The notes beneath the pieces are model-generated. The model saw nothing but the letters and a program-made list of their open reading frames with translations. It was not told the DNA's origin and did not search any database. Below are positions 12,842-21,768 of a DNA stretch of 64,000 bases, in pieces. A program made the translations under genes and the position numbers. Position 1 is the first letter of the stretch. Every line of letters begins with the position of its first letter. Source of the stretch: Antedon bifida (lineage: Eukaryota; Echinodermata; Crinoidea; Comatulida; Antedonidae); assembly GCA_963402885.1 (NCBI GenBank), contig OY727100.1, positions 1,612,001 through 1,676,000 on the forward strand. The letters are read 5' to 3'.

Positions 12842-13136
12842 CTTTGGCGATAGTTGTCTTTGACAGCTCTTGTCTCTCCTCAGTGCTCCCCTCAGTGCTC
12901 CCTTTGGCGATAGTTGTCTTTGACAGCTCTTGTCTCTCCTCAGTGCTCCCTTTGGCGATAGTTGTCTTTGACAGCTCTTGTCTCTCCTCAGTGCTCCCTT
13001 TGGTGATAGTTGTCTTTGACAGCTCTTGTCTCTCCTCAGTGCCTTTGGTGATAGTTGTCTTTGACAGCTCTTGTCTCTCCTCAGTGCTCCCTTTGGTGAT
13101 AGTTGTCTTCGACAGCTCTTGTCTCTCCTAAGTGCT
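12842..13136. repeat. Minisatellite, ~48-bp unit, six copies
   Basis: Tandem copies of a unit with CCTTTGGCGATAGTTGTC, TTTGACAGCTCTTGTCTC and TCCTCAGTGCT. Spacings are mostly 45-48 bp; the first copy carries an extra CCCTCAGTGCT block. Late copies share a GGCGAT to GGTGAT change. The open frame through it reflects the near-multiple-of-three unit. Confidence 0.9.
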
Positions 13137-13240
13137 CCCTTTTATGATTTATTGAAAGGAATAAATAAATATGAATGTTGAAGAATCCCCAGTTAAAGGT
13201 GACTTGTGTATAGAGTAGGCCTACCTACTATACAGATACC

Positions 13241-16200
13241 TACTATAAAGATTTTTTTTTTTGTCTTGTGTGGGTTCGTCCCACTTTTATTATAGTTCTC
13301 TGACAGTTATAAATATAATAATATATATATATGCACATTTATATATTTCTCTTATTTATAAGGTACATTGCTAAAAAAATACATATCTTTTAAACAGTAT
13401 ATACATAGGCTAAGATTATTTTGATGTTAAAAAGAAACCACATTTACATTCATATACATTTTTAAAAATATAATTAGTTAAAATATGTCGATGGCAATAA
13501 AATGACGATAAAAATTGATTTAAAAAAAACGTACTTATGAAAAAGTGATTATTATTGTTTTATTCTGTTCGTGTCCGTGTCTGGGTAGAGAGGCTATAAA
13601 CTCAGGGGAAGAATATAAAGTATCTCCCTTTTCACCAAGACAAAAATGGATGAGATGAAAACGAAGAATGCAAAAGCTTGAAAAAAGGGTGTTTAGAATG
13701 GATAGGATGGAATGATATATATAATGAGAACCGTAAGGTTAGAGTCCATACAAAGTGCAAGTCCAAGGTAATATTTTGGCTCTGTGTGTATGTGAGACGC
13801 TTCATACCCGGATGACATATCTTAAACGTATTATATTTACTAGGCCTATATACAATGTATTTAAGAGATACAAATAGCATTTTTTTTTTTTCATTAATTT
13901 AAGGAGATTTTCCTTTATATCTCCCCATTTACATTGAGCTTTAAAGTAGTAGCACTTATACTCATTTTCAATTAAATGCTTTACTTCAGTAATAAAAAGA
14001 TTCCAGATCTTTTTTTCATAGTTGTTTCCTTTTTTTTCAGGTTTTGTTAATATATGCAACTTATGTATAGAGAATACAAATAATGAAATCAATTCATTTA
14101 CAATTATATTATTTGATCCAGTAATAATTGTAGACCAAGTTATTGGGTCTTCGTTTGAAAAGCTCTTAGCTATGACATTTTTAAATTTAAGCCATATCCA
14201 TTGAATTACACTGCATTTATATAACATGTGTTTTTCAGTTTCAACCTTGTTTATACATTTATCACATAAATCATTACCTGCTAAGTTCCAGATTTTCAAT
14301 CGTTTTTTACATGGTAGTATTCTATGCAGAAGTTTAAAATTAAATTGAGCAACTTTGGGTATATGTTTTAGTCTATAAACTTTATAGTACCAAACATTAC
14401 TCCAATCAATGTCTACTTTACCTAGTTCTATTTCCCATTTCATTTGTGAATTTGGTATATTTGAACATCTATTAATAAAATGATTATAGAAGACGGTTCC
14501 TTTATTTTTCATATAAAGTCGTAGACTAGGAATACTATTGTCTTCCTTTTTTGTATTATCTTTTTCAATAATTTCTTTCCACTCTTTTGGTATGGCTTTT
14601 AACAATTGCATATATTCAATTAAGGCATTATGCCTTTTATACAGTTTAGGAAATATTTCACAAGGTGAAAGTACTCTATCATTCATTTAAATATCTCCGA
14701 TTGTTTTAAACCCAGAAGATAACCATACCTTAAAATACATAGATTTGTTGTTCAATATGATATGTCTGTTTTCCCATAATTGTTGGTTTTTTATTTCCAT
14801 AGTAGTTTTTGGTTTTACATGTATGATATTATTTAATTTTACAACAGACTTCATCATATTTCTATAAAATAAAGGCATACTGCCTAAGTTAGCATGCTCT
14901 TCTAAATTCAACTGCGTTATGTTAACTGTATATTCAATAGGGTGAAGGTAAAACTTTGGAATGCATTTCCATTTACCTGGATCTGGGCTTAAGAGTCTCT
15001 TAACCCAGGTTAGTTTGAGAGATTCTATCACCGAAGTGAGATCTGGCATATTCAAACCACCTTCTTTCACATTTCTAATTAATGTTGTTCGTTTTATTTT
15101 TTCTTTTTTATTTCCCCAAAGGAAGTCATATAACAGTTTTTCTATTTTTGTAATTATTTCCTTAGGTACCTCAATAATACTAGCAGTATAGATAAACCTT
15201 GATATTGCTAGTGTTTTTATAATAGTAATTTTACCAAAAAAACTTAGGTTACGTCTTTTCCATAATTTTAATACATTTTCTAAGTTGGTAACTTTTTTCT
15301 CCCAATTTCTGTATTCACATAATTGTTTATCATAACCTACATGTATTCCTAGAAATTGTACAGGTTTACTGGACCATACAATATTGAATGGTTTTGACAT
15401 ATTATTTTTGTTTGAACCAATCCACATACCATTTGTCTTATTTTTATTTAGTTTTAATCCTGACACTTTACAGAATAGATCAATTTCATCGAAAAAATAT
15501 TTTAGACTACTTTCATCTTGCGTAAAAATAACTGTATCGTCTGCAAGCTGAGCAATCTTTACAATGTTGTCATTTTCGTTATTGCTGTTTAGTAATGTAA
15601 TTCCTTTACATTTATGATTTTTTCTTATATTTGTGGCCATTAATTCTGTCACCAAAATAAATAGTAGCGCTGATAATGGGCAGCCTTGCCTCACCCCGCA
15701 CTCCATATTAAAGCTTTCTGAGAGCCATCCGTTATTTACTATAACACAATTTGTTTCTTTATAAATTACATTTATCCATTTGATAAAAGAATTACCAAAA
15801 CCGAAATGACTTAAAGTCTTAACTAATAGTACTCTATCTAATGAGTCAAGGCTTTTGCAAAGTCTAGAAATACAATTGCACCTGGCATATTGTTTAAGCT
15901 TGTAAAGTCTAGTATGTCATTTACTAGTCTTACATTTTCTCCTCCAAACCTTTTTTTTACATATCCTTTTTGATCTTCATTTACTATAGATCCTATCACA
16001 TTTTGTAATCTGTTAGCTAATACATGGGCTAATATTTTATAATCGACATTAAGAAGAGTAATCGGTCTCCAGTTTTCTAAGTTTTCTCTCTGTCCCTTTT
16101 TATATAGAAGGTTTATTATACCTCTTTTTTGTGTTGTAGATAACTTTCCATTATTATAGTTATAGTTTAAAGAATCGCATAGGATATGTTTTAAATGGTT

Positions 16201-16670
16201 CCAAAAAGTGCGATAAAATTCTACACTTAGGCCATCAATACCTGGACTTTTATTTAATTTCATTTTAAAAATCGTTTTTGTACATTCATCTACAGATAGA
16301 AGACCTTCACATTTTACTTTTTCTTCATCAGATAAAATTTTAAGATATGTATTGTTTAGGTATTTATTCATTTTATCTGCAGGTAACTCTTTATTAGAAT
16401 ATAGGTTTTTATAGAATATAACTTCTTCTTTCAAAATTTCTTCGTTATTCGAAGTATATTTACCATTTCCTTTTAATACAGCGTTAATGTGTATTCTTTT
16501 TGCTTTAGTTTTTTCTAATCCTAAAAAGAATTTATTATTCTTTTCACCTTTTTCGAACCATTCGATTCTAGACCTTATTTTCGCACCATGTGCTTCTAGA
16601 AGGTAGATGTCATCTAACTGTTTTATTTTATCTCCTAATATTTTGTCTGTATTATTGTACTATAAAGATT
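13241..16670 (-). mobile_element. L1/Tx1-like non-LTR retrotransposon, 5'-truncated, with 13-bp target-site duplication
   Basis: TACTATAAAGATT occurs at 13241-13253 and again at 16658-16670, exactly flanking the element body (13254-16657). Read on the minus strand the element ends in an A-rich tail (T-run at about 13252-13263 on plus) next to the duplication, as expected from target-primed reverse transcription. The body encodes reverse transcriptase and a C-terminal zinc-binding region. The endonuclease domain and 5' UTR are missing, which is ordinary 5' truncation. With only one frameshift and one stop in almost 3 kb of coding sequence, it looks like a recent insertion. Confidence 0.85.
13802..16657 (-). 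pseudogene. Truncated, frame-damaged ORF2 (reverse transcriptase) of the L1-like element
   Basis: Reverse transcriptase-type polyprotein in three pieces. 15838 to about 16640 carries a linker (AKIRSRIEWFEKGEKNNKFF) and RT blocks including LNKSPGIDGLSVEFY, NWRPITLLNVDYKILA and FLDFAKA. 14687-15706 carries GVRQGCPLSALLF and the catalytic block QLADDTVIF, where LADD replaces the usual YADD. 13802-14686 carries a C-terminal zf-RVT-like pattern (CDKCINKVETEKHMLYKC). A one-base deletion near 15850 breaks the frame after FLDFAKA; the adjacent stretch 15707-15850 stays codable in the next frame. An in-frame TAA at 14687-14689 separates the last two pieces. The endonuclease is absent. This cannot make an active protein. 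Confidence 0.85.
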
Positions 16671-17342
16671 ATAATGAAAAAAGGTAGAAAATGTTTTAGA
16701 AATTATGTATAGAAACATTGAATGAATAAAGGTGGTGGTGAACCACAAAATATAAAATACAAAAAGTATAAGCGAATAGCTTTAGGCGTACAGCCCATGG
16801 TAATAGTAAGAAATAATTATACTGATTCTCAATAGATATATAAACGATAACAAGTTATTGAAAAAGGAATAATAATTATCACGATCGTAGCATACAGCAA
16901 ATAAAACCACTATATGATCTTATTGTATTGACTGATAGCATTAATACCAAAAACAATGAAACAAATAGATGAAAAAAGAAAAAAAGAGTTAATTATTCTA
17001 ATACTAACTGAAGTTTATAGCTAATGCTCTGTTGGCCAATTAATGTTCTTTTTAATGATATACATATATCGTTTTTAATTCTTGTATTATTATGCTTTGA
17101 GCTATCAATATTGAAGAATGTATCAAAAGTTTTGGAATTGGCACATTAGAATTGCAACATTCTTTTTGTAGAGATCTGAAATGTGAAAGTGTAAGCAAAT
17201 AGAGGTGGATGCCGAAAGTGAACTTCACAAATAATTGTAAGTCTGTTCAGTCGTGTTAAATTTGTTGAACCCCATATAGTCGTCGTGTAGTCAAGTCTCA
17301 TAAAGTAAACTTTAGAGTATTTTATTGCAAACCATTTATTTC
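16671..17342. other. Intergenic, 3' flank of the oxidase remnant
   Basis: AT-rich sequence with no supported gene. Reading the minus strand, AATAAA signals lie just after the oxidase stop at about 17335-17340 and 17321-17326, so the 3' end of that gene probably fell here. Confidence 0.5.
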
Positions 17343-17791
17343 TTATGGTTGATATGCACCACATGAAGGCATGTTGCTAGGCGGTTTAGGAATTTCGTAA
17401 GTTTCACCGACTTGTAGAATCGTAGCTTGGCCTGTCTGAAACCAAATGATAATATTATGTAAAAACCTGAAATTCATTCATTCATTTCCTTTATTTCGGT
17501 TAGTACATCCATATAAAAAACATACAAAACAAAAAGAGAAACAATATCACCAGGAAATTTACAATAGCATCTTCCACAAAAACAACCTAAAATATCATAA
17601 AATATCAATTTTGCACCATCGTTGATGCAGATTGGATTGTGGAATGAGATACAGAAATAAATGTTAGCTTATTATGAAACCCTCTTTCAGGATCTCGTCT
17701 TTTTTAAAACCCCTGCAGTTGTAAATGTTCATCCTTTCTACGCACGTTTGTATTTTAGTTCAAAGTCAACCGCATTAGTTTTCGTTTAGTT

Positions 17792-17890
17792 TTTAGTCGC
17801 GTGCAACGTGACTCTACAGCTCAGTATGTCGGTCGGTTGGTCGGTCGGTAAACACTAACTTGAGCACGCGACTGCAGCCATCTATATGGC
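17792..17890. repeat. Second copy of the GTCGCGTG/GTCGGT repeat
   Basis: TAGTCGCGTGCAACGTGACT, then GTCGGTCGGTTGGTCGGTCG, then GAGCACGCGACTGCAG and GGCCTTGG, matching the ends of the element at 3335-3725 without the long (TCTG)n expansion. It lies in the intron between the last two oxidase segments. Confidence 0.6.
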
Positions 17891-18181
17891 CTTGGTTTTT
17901 CTTGGTTTAAAAAAAGGCCATAGAATACTTACTTCTAAATGACTATTTGGCAAAGAGTGGAAAAACCAGTAGCCTGGATTGTCCGCCTTCCATCTTATAA
18001 TGACATAACCCAGTTCAGGAACATTAATTGTGTCTTTAATTAGAGCCCTATCTGGCGATAGTCTTGGCAATAATCCTGAAACGAAACAAAATATGTTTCT
18101 CATTAATTTTGTAAGAAGATTGTTGTAATCAATTTAATTTGCATTATTTCACTCTTTGTTATATTAGATTCCCATTAGAAC

Positions 18182-18300
18182 ACAAGACAATGACGTATGC
18201 GCAACGCAAGTAACTTGACCAGTCACATCATTCAAACTCTCGATTGTGACTTGCGTCGCGCGTACGTATGTCTTTGTGTTGCGTTCTAGTGTGAACCCAG
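18182..18300. mobile_element. MITE family A copy (diverged)
   Basis: GCGCAACGCAAGTAACTTG and GTGTTGCGTTCTAGTGTG face each other around CCAGTCACATCATTC and CTCGATTGTGACTTGCG. It sits in an intron of the oxidase remnant. Confidence 0.55.
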
Positions 18301-18514
18301 CTCTAGCTTCATTGTCAAACGAGTGTTCCATTACCTTCTGAGTCTTGTTTTTCGATGCTAGTTGCAACGTGTTGCATATCTCCTAGTGTTTCAGAACCTA
18401 GAACTCTGAATGAGGTACCGTGCATATGGAATGAGTAAGCGGCGTCATTTTGATTGATAAGAACAAATTCAATGACCTAAAAATTAAAAATACAATAGTC
18501 TACAACACTTATTA

Positions 18515-18645
18515 GCTTGGTTCCAACTTTGACGCAACACAATTGACCAATCACAACGCGATGGAGCATCCGATCTGTAGGTTATGATTGGTCACTTGAG
18601 TTGCGCTTACATCCTTGTGTCCTAGTGGAAATCAAGCTTAAACCA
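18515..18645. mobile_element. MITE family A copy
   Basis: Left end AGCTTGGTTCCAACTTTGAC, right end GTCCTAGTGGAAATCAAGCT, with central TTGACCAATCACAACGCGAT and GTTATGATTGGTCACTTG. The inverted ends fit the family well. It lies in the oxidase intron 18477-18798. Confidence 0.7.
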
Positions 18646-18961
18646 GATATGTATATATAATGTAAGATTCATGCAGGCGAGATACTCGATGTATAATAGA
18701 AATACAATCTGACTATGTCTATACATACTTCGACAGTGATCGTATTAGGCACACTAACTACTTTTTACTTCTGATGAATGTTGATGAAATGTTCCTACCT
18801 TTCCAAGTGGTATTTTTATAATACTTGTACATCTGCACAACGTTTCGTTACATGCTTTAAACATAGCGGCGTGAAATGGTTCTCAAGTTTCAGCGGATTC
18901 TCGACTGAACACAATTGGAGAACTTGGATACGAAAAGGCAATATTGTCAATTCTAAAATTA

Positions 18962-19530
18962 CTGACCACCAGATAAGTTTACTACTTGACGTCATCGACG
19001 TGCACCCTGGTCACCAGACACGTTTGCTACTTGACGTCATCGACGTGCACCCTAGTCACCAGATAAGTTTACTACTTGACGCCATCGACGTGCACCCTAG
19101 TCACCAGATAAGTTTACTACTTGACGCCATCGACGTGCACCATGGTCACCAGATACGTGTACTGATTGACGTCATCGACGTGCACCCTAGTCACCAGATA
19201 AGTTTACTACTTGACGCCATCGACGTGCACCCTAGTCACCAGATAAGTTTACTACTTGACGTCATCGACGTGCACCCTAGTCACCAGATAAGTTTACTAC
19301 TTGACGCCATCGGCGTGCACCCTAGTCACCAGATAAGTTTACTACTTGACGTCATCGACGTGCACCCTGGTCACCAGATACCTGTACTGCTTGACGTCAT
19401 CGACATGTAAAACCTGGTCACCAGATACGTGTACTACTTGACGTCATCGACGTGCACCCTGGTCACCAGATAAGTTTGCTACTTGACGTCATCGACATGC
19501 ACTCTGGTCACCTGATATGGTTACTACTAG
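18962..19530. repeat. 45-bp minisatellite carrying CRE palindromes
   Basis: About 12 tandem copies of a 45-bp unit made of CACCAGATAAGTTTACTACT, TGACGTCATCGACGTGC and ACCCTAGT. Roughly eight copies carry a perfect TGACGTCA palindrome (the CREB/ATF site); others have TGACGCCA. Because 45 is a multiple of three, one plus-strand frame stays open for about 210 codons (18778-19410) with a 15-residue repeat. That frame overlaps the oxidase exon antisense, so I do not call it a gene. Confidence 0.9.
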
Positions 19531-19820
19531 ACCTAATTTTATTCCATTTGTCCAACACCATTGTTTTAATGATTGTGCAGCTCAGAAACTTATAAGCATG
19601 TATGACTGTTAGACTCAATAGCTGTGTATTTTGGGTCGTTAACATAATAAAGGTTCTCTTATCAGTCAGTTATATTTGTCCCACTTGAATGCATTAAAGA
19701 TGTACAATATTATATACAATATGTTTTAAAAAAGATAGAGCATGTTGTTTCGGACAGTTGACTAATTATTAGCAATAAGTACACAACAAAATAAAGACAT
19801 TAAATGTATCACTGTGCTTG

Positions 19821-19826
19821 TTTATT
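19821..19826 (-). terminator. Polyadenylation signal of RPS25
   Basis: TTTATT on plus (AATAAA on minus) about 120 bp after the RPS25 stop codon. It is the nearest canonical hexamer, giving a short 3' UTR as usual for ribosomal protein genes. Confidence 0.6.
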
Positions 19827-19942
19827 TACAACAATTCCAAACATATTTCACATGACATTATGTTTTGATCGCATTGCATGCCAGTTATAATCGTTGAGCA
19901 TTGTGTTAAATCTGGAGAGGGCGCCATAGCAGGATAATGTCA

Positions 19943-20938
19943 TTATGCTTCATCGGCAGCTTTTGTGTTTCTTGTGTAAATAACTTGCGAGTGATGTCGG
20001 ACTACCTCCTTGATCAGCCCTAAATGAAAACAAAACAAACCAAAATTTAGTAAACTTATATTTTACGAGAATTAAATACGATATATTTAAAATGTAATAG
20101 GTTATGAAACATGGGTGAATTATTGCATACCTTTTCTGAGCATTTCCTCAAGAGCTTTCCTTGCTAGGGATCCCCTGATCTTCAATCTTTCTGACACGAC
20201 AGATGGGGTGATGAGTTTGTAGCTTGGTACCTCTTTGTAGAATTTATCATAGGTTGCTTTGTCAAACAGCACAAGATTGTTGAGCTTATCCCTGACCTTT
20301 CCTTTTGACCACTTCTGTTGAATGAAACCATCAAAAATATAATTAATATATTTACTAAATATATGATGAATATGACGAAAAGGAAAAATTAAATATCATA
20401 TTGCAATGGGAAATCACTCGCCTTCTTTTTGGCCTTTCCGCCGGAGCTCTTCGGCTTGTCAGACTTCTTGGAAGTTCCTCCCTTCTGTTGCTGCTTTGGT
20501 GGCTAAAAAAAAAATGGAAGGTAATTATTTATAATTTCAATTACTTTTTTAATAAATTTGTTACTTTTTTAAATTGTATTATATGTTACGGTATCACTAT
20601 CATTACGGAATATTAAGAATGATCGCACTTTACGTGTATCCTCTCTAGGCCTAAAGCATGGCCATGCCACCACACAACCGGCACTCTCTCCGCGACACAC
20701 TGTGTAGTGTAGGCCGCCTAGCTAGGCTAGTGAGGAATACACCAAGGCACAAACGCCCGACACAGCCACACAGAGAAACACTACATATTTCCCGATAAAA
20801 CTCCTTCTTTACTAATTTAACTTAGAATTACAATAAGATTAATATTTATATAATTCATATATTGATCTTTTTTTCTTAAATAGCTTGTAAAATGTCGATA
20901 ATTGTGTAAATTAGTGGAGCAAAATTAAAACTAACCAT
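19943..20938 (-). CDS. RPS25: 40S ribosomal protein S25 (eS25), 4 coding exons, 114 aa
   Basis: Small-subunit ribosomal protein at the head of the 40S subunit. Coding segments, 5' to 3' on minus: 20936-20938 (the ATG alone), 20422-20502, 20131-20314 and 19943-20019. The 345 nt join in frame. The protein has the basic N-terminus ([16 protein letters not shown]) and the highly conserved core [20 protein letters not shown], then [20 protein letters not shown] and QVIYTRNTK. Human eS25 is 125 aa; the difference lies in the variable tails. The second intron starts GCGAGT instead of GT; the family sequence (AKKK then KWSK) fixes that boundary, so it is a GC-AG intron. Splitting the ATG from the rest of the coding sequence is common in ribosomal protein genes. 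Confidence 0.95.
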
Positions 20939-21330
20939 CGTGCTTTTGATCGCGACGATTAAGAGGGTTATGCACATGCGTAGTAGGTCACACGTGAATA
21001 AAAAATTGCCACGGTTTCTCTGTAGTCTAATTCAGGAAGAAAACAATCGGTAAGTTATTTTGTATCTTTTTACACATTAAATACTAACAAATATAGATAT
21101 TGTTTTTTAAATTAATATATGATTAATAATATATTCCAAAAACAAAAAGTGTAATTGTTTTGGTTATTGTATCTTACATTTTGCACTCTGGCAAAATTAG
21201 GAGGCGCTCGTCTTTTTAAAAACAAAAATATAATCACGGAAAGAAGATTTCCCGCGGCACAACAACTGCAGTGCGACAGAGTTTAGGCCTTCGTAAATAA
21301 AAAAGGTGAAAAAAGTGTTTGTGATTTTTA
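20939..21330. promoter_or_regulatory. Bidirectional promoter region between RPS25 and HINFP
   Basis: RPS25 runs left from 20938 and HINFP runs right, with the HINFP coding start at 21769 just after a splice acceptor (TTATACAG at about 21759-21766). HINFP therefore needs a noncoding first exon, plausibly ending near AAAAAG/GTGAAA at about 21305. On the minus strand, ACCCTCTTAATCG about 30 bases before the RPS25 ATG resembles a 5' TOP pyrimidine start. A CACGTG E-box and a TGCACATGCG motif lie at about 20971-20995. The shared promoter is inferred from head-to-head spacing. Confidence 0.5.
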
Positions 21331-21429
21331 AAAAGCATTCCTTAAATTGTACTTAGTGGGACACTTAATTTGTTAATAAAATTACGTTATAATTTAACGG
21401 GTAATTAGTTGAATTAGCTATTTTATGTA

Positions 21430-21720
21430 GCCTTATACTAGAGGCCTAGTTTATAGGCCTAGCCTAGGCCCTAGTAGTAGGCGGCCTACTTAGAGTCTTA
21501 GTTTAGCCTACTAGCTAGAGGCTAGGCTAGGCCCTATAAATAATAGTAGAGGGCTTAATTAATCTATGCAGAGTGTGTGACAACAACTACTTGACTGGTT
21601 ACTCGACCTGCCTAGCCTCTCTAACTCTTCTACTCTCTAGAGTAGTAGGTAGTATTATGCACTAACTTATTTAATAATAATATACTAACTAGGCCTAGGC
21701 CTCCTACTAGAACTTAGTGG
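21430..21720. repeat. AGGCCTAG-rich low-complexity cluster upstream of HINFP
   Basis: Dense overlapping palindromic words: TAGGCCTAG, CTAGGCCTAG, TAGTAGTAGG and CTAGCTAGAGG. It lies in the inferred 5' UTR intron of HINFP. A very similar cluster sits upstream of TCF25 (53575-53900). The function is unknown. Confidence 0.7.
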
Positions 21721-21768
21721 AAAGCAAATATTTGTTACATTTTTTCATAATTTTTAATTATACAGATC

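Larger units (their letters stand above)
17343..18956 (-). pseudogene. Multicopper oxidase (laccase-like) C-terminal remnant, probably non-functional
   Basis: Four minus-strand segments join in frame into the third cupredoxin domain of a multicopper oxidase: about 18799-18956 (FRIDNIAFSYPSSPIVFS to CRCTSIIKIPLGK), 18335-18476 (VIEFVLINQNDAAYSFHMHG), 17933-18075 (INVPELGYVIIRWKADNPGY) and 17343-17435 (TGQATILQVGETYEIPKPPS to stop). HMHG corresponds to the HxHG copper motif of the family. The next copper motif, normally HCHxxxH, reads HSLPNSH: the type 1 cysteine and the adjacent histidine are gone although spacing is kept. An in-frame TGA lies at 18883-18885 in the first segment. The two N-terminal domains are absent: upstream there is only a minisatellite and then the RPS25 3' end. 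AATAAA sites follow the stop. Homology is clear; calling it a pseudogene is inference from the three defects together. Confidence 0.75.

Noticed and set aside
18778..19410. 210-codon plus-strand frame with 15-residue repeats
   Set aside because: It is an artefact of a 45-bp minisatellite unit and runs antisense through a recognisable oxidase exon.
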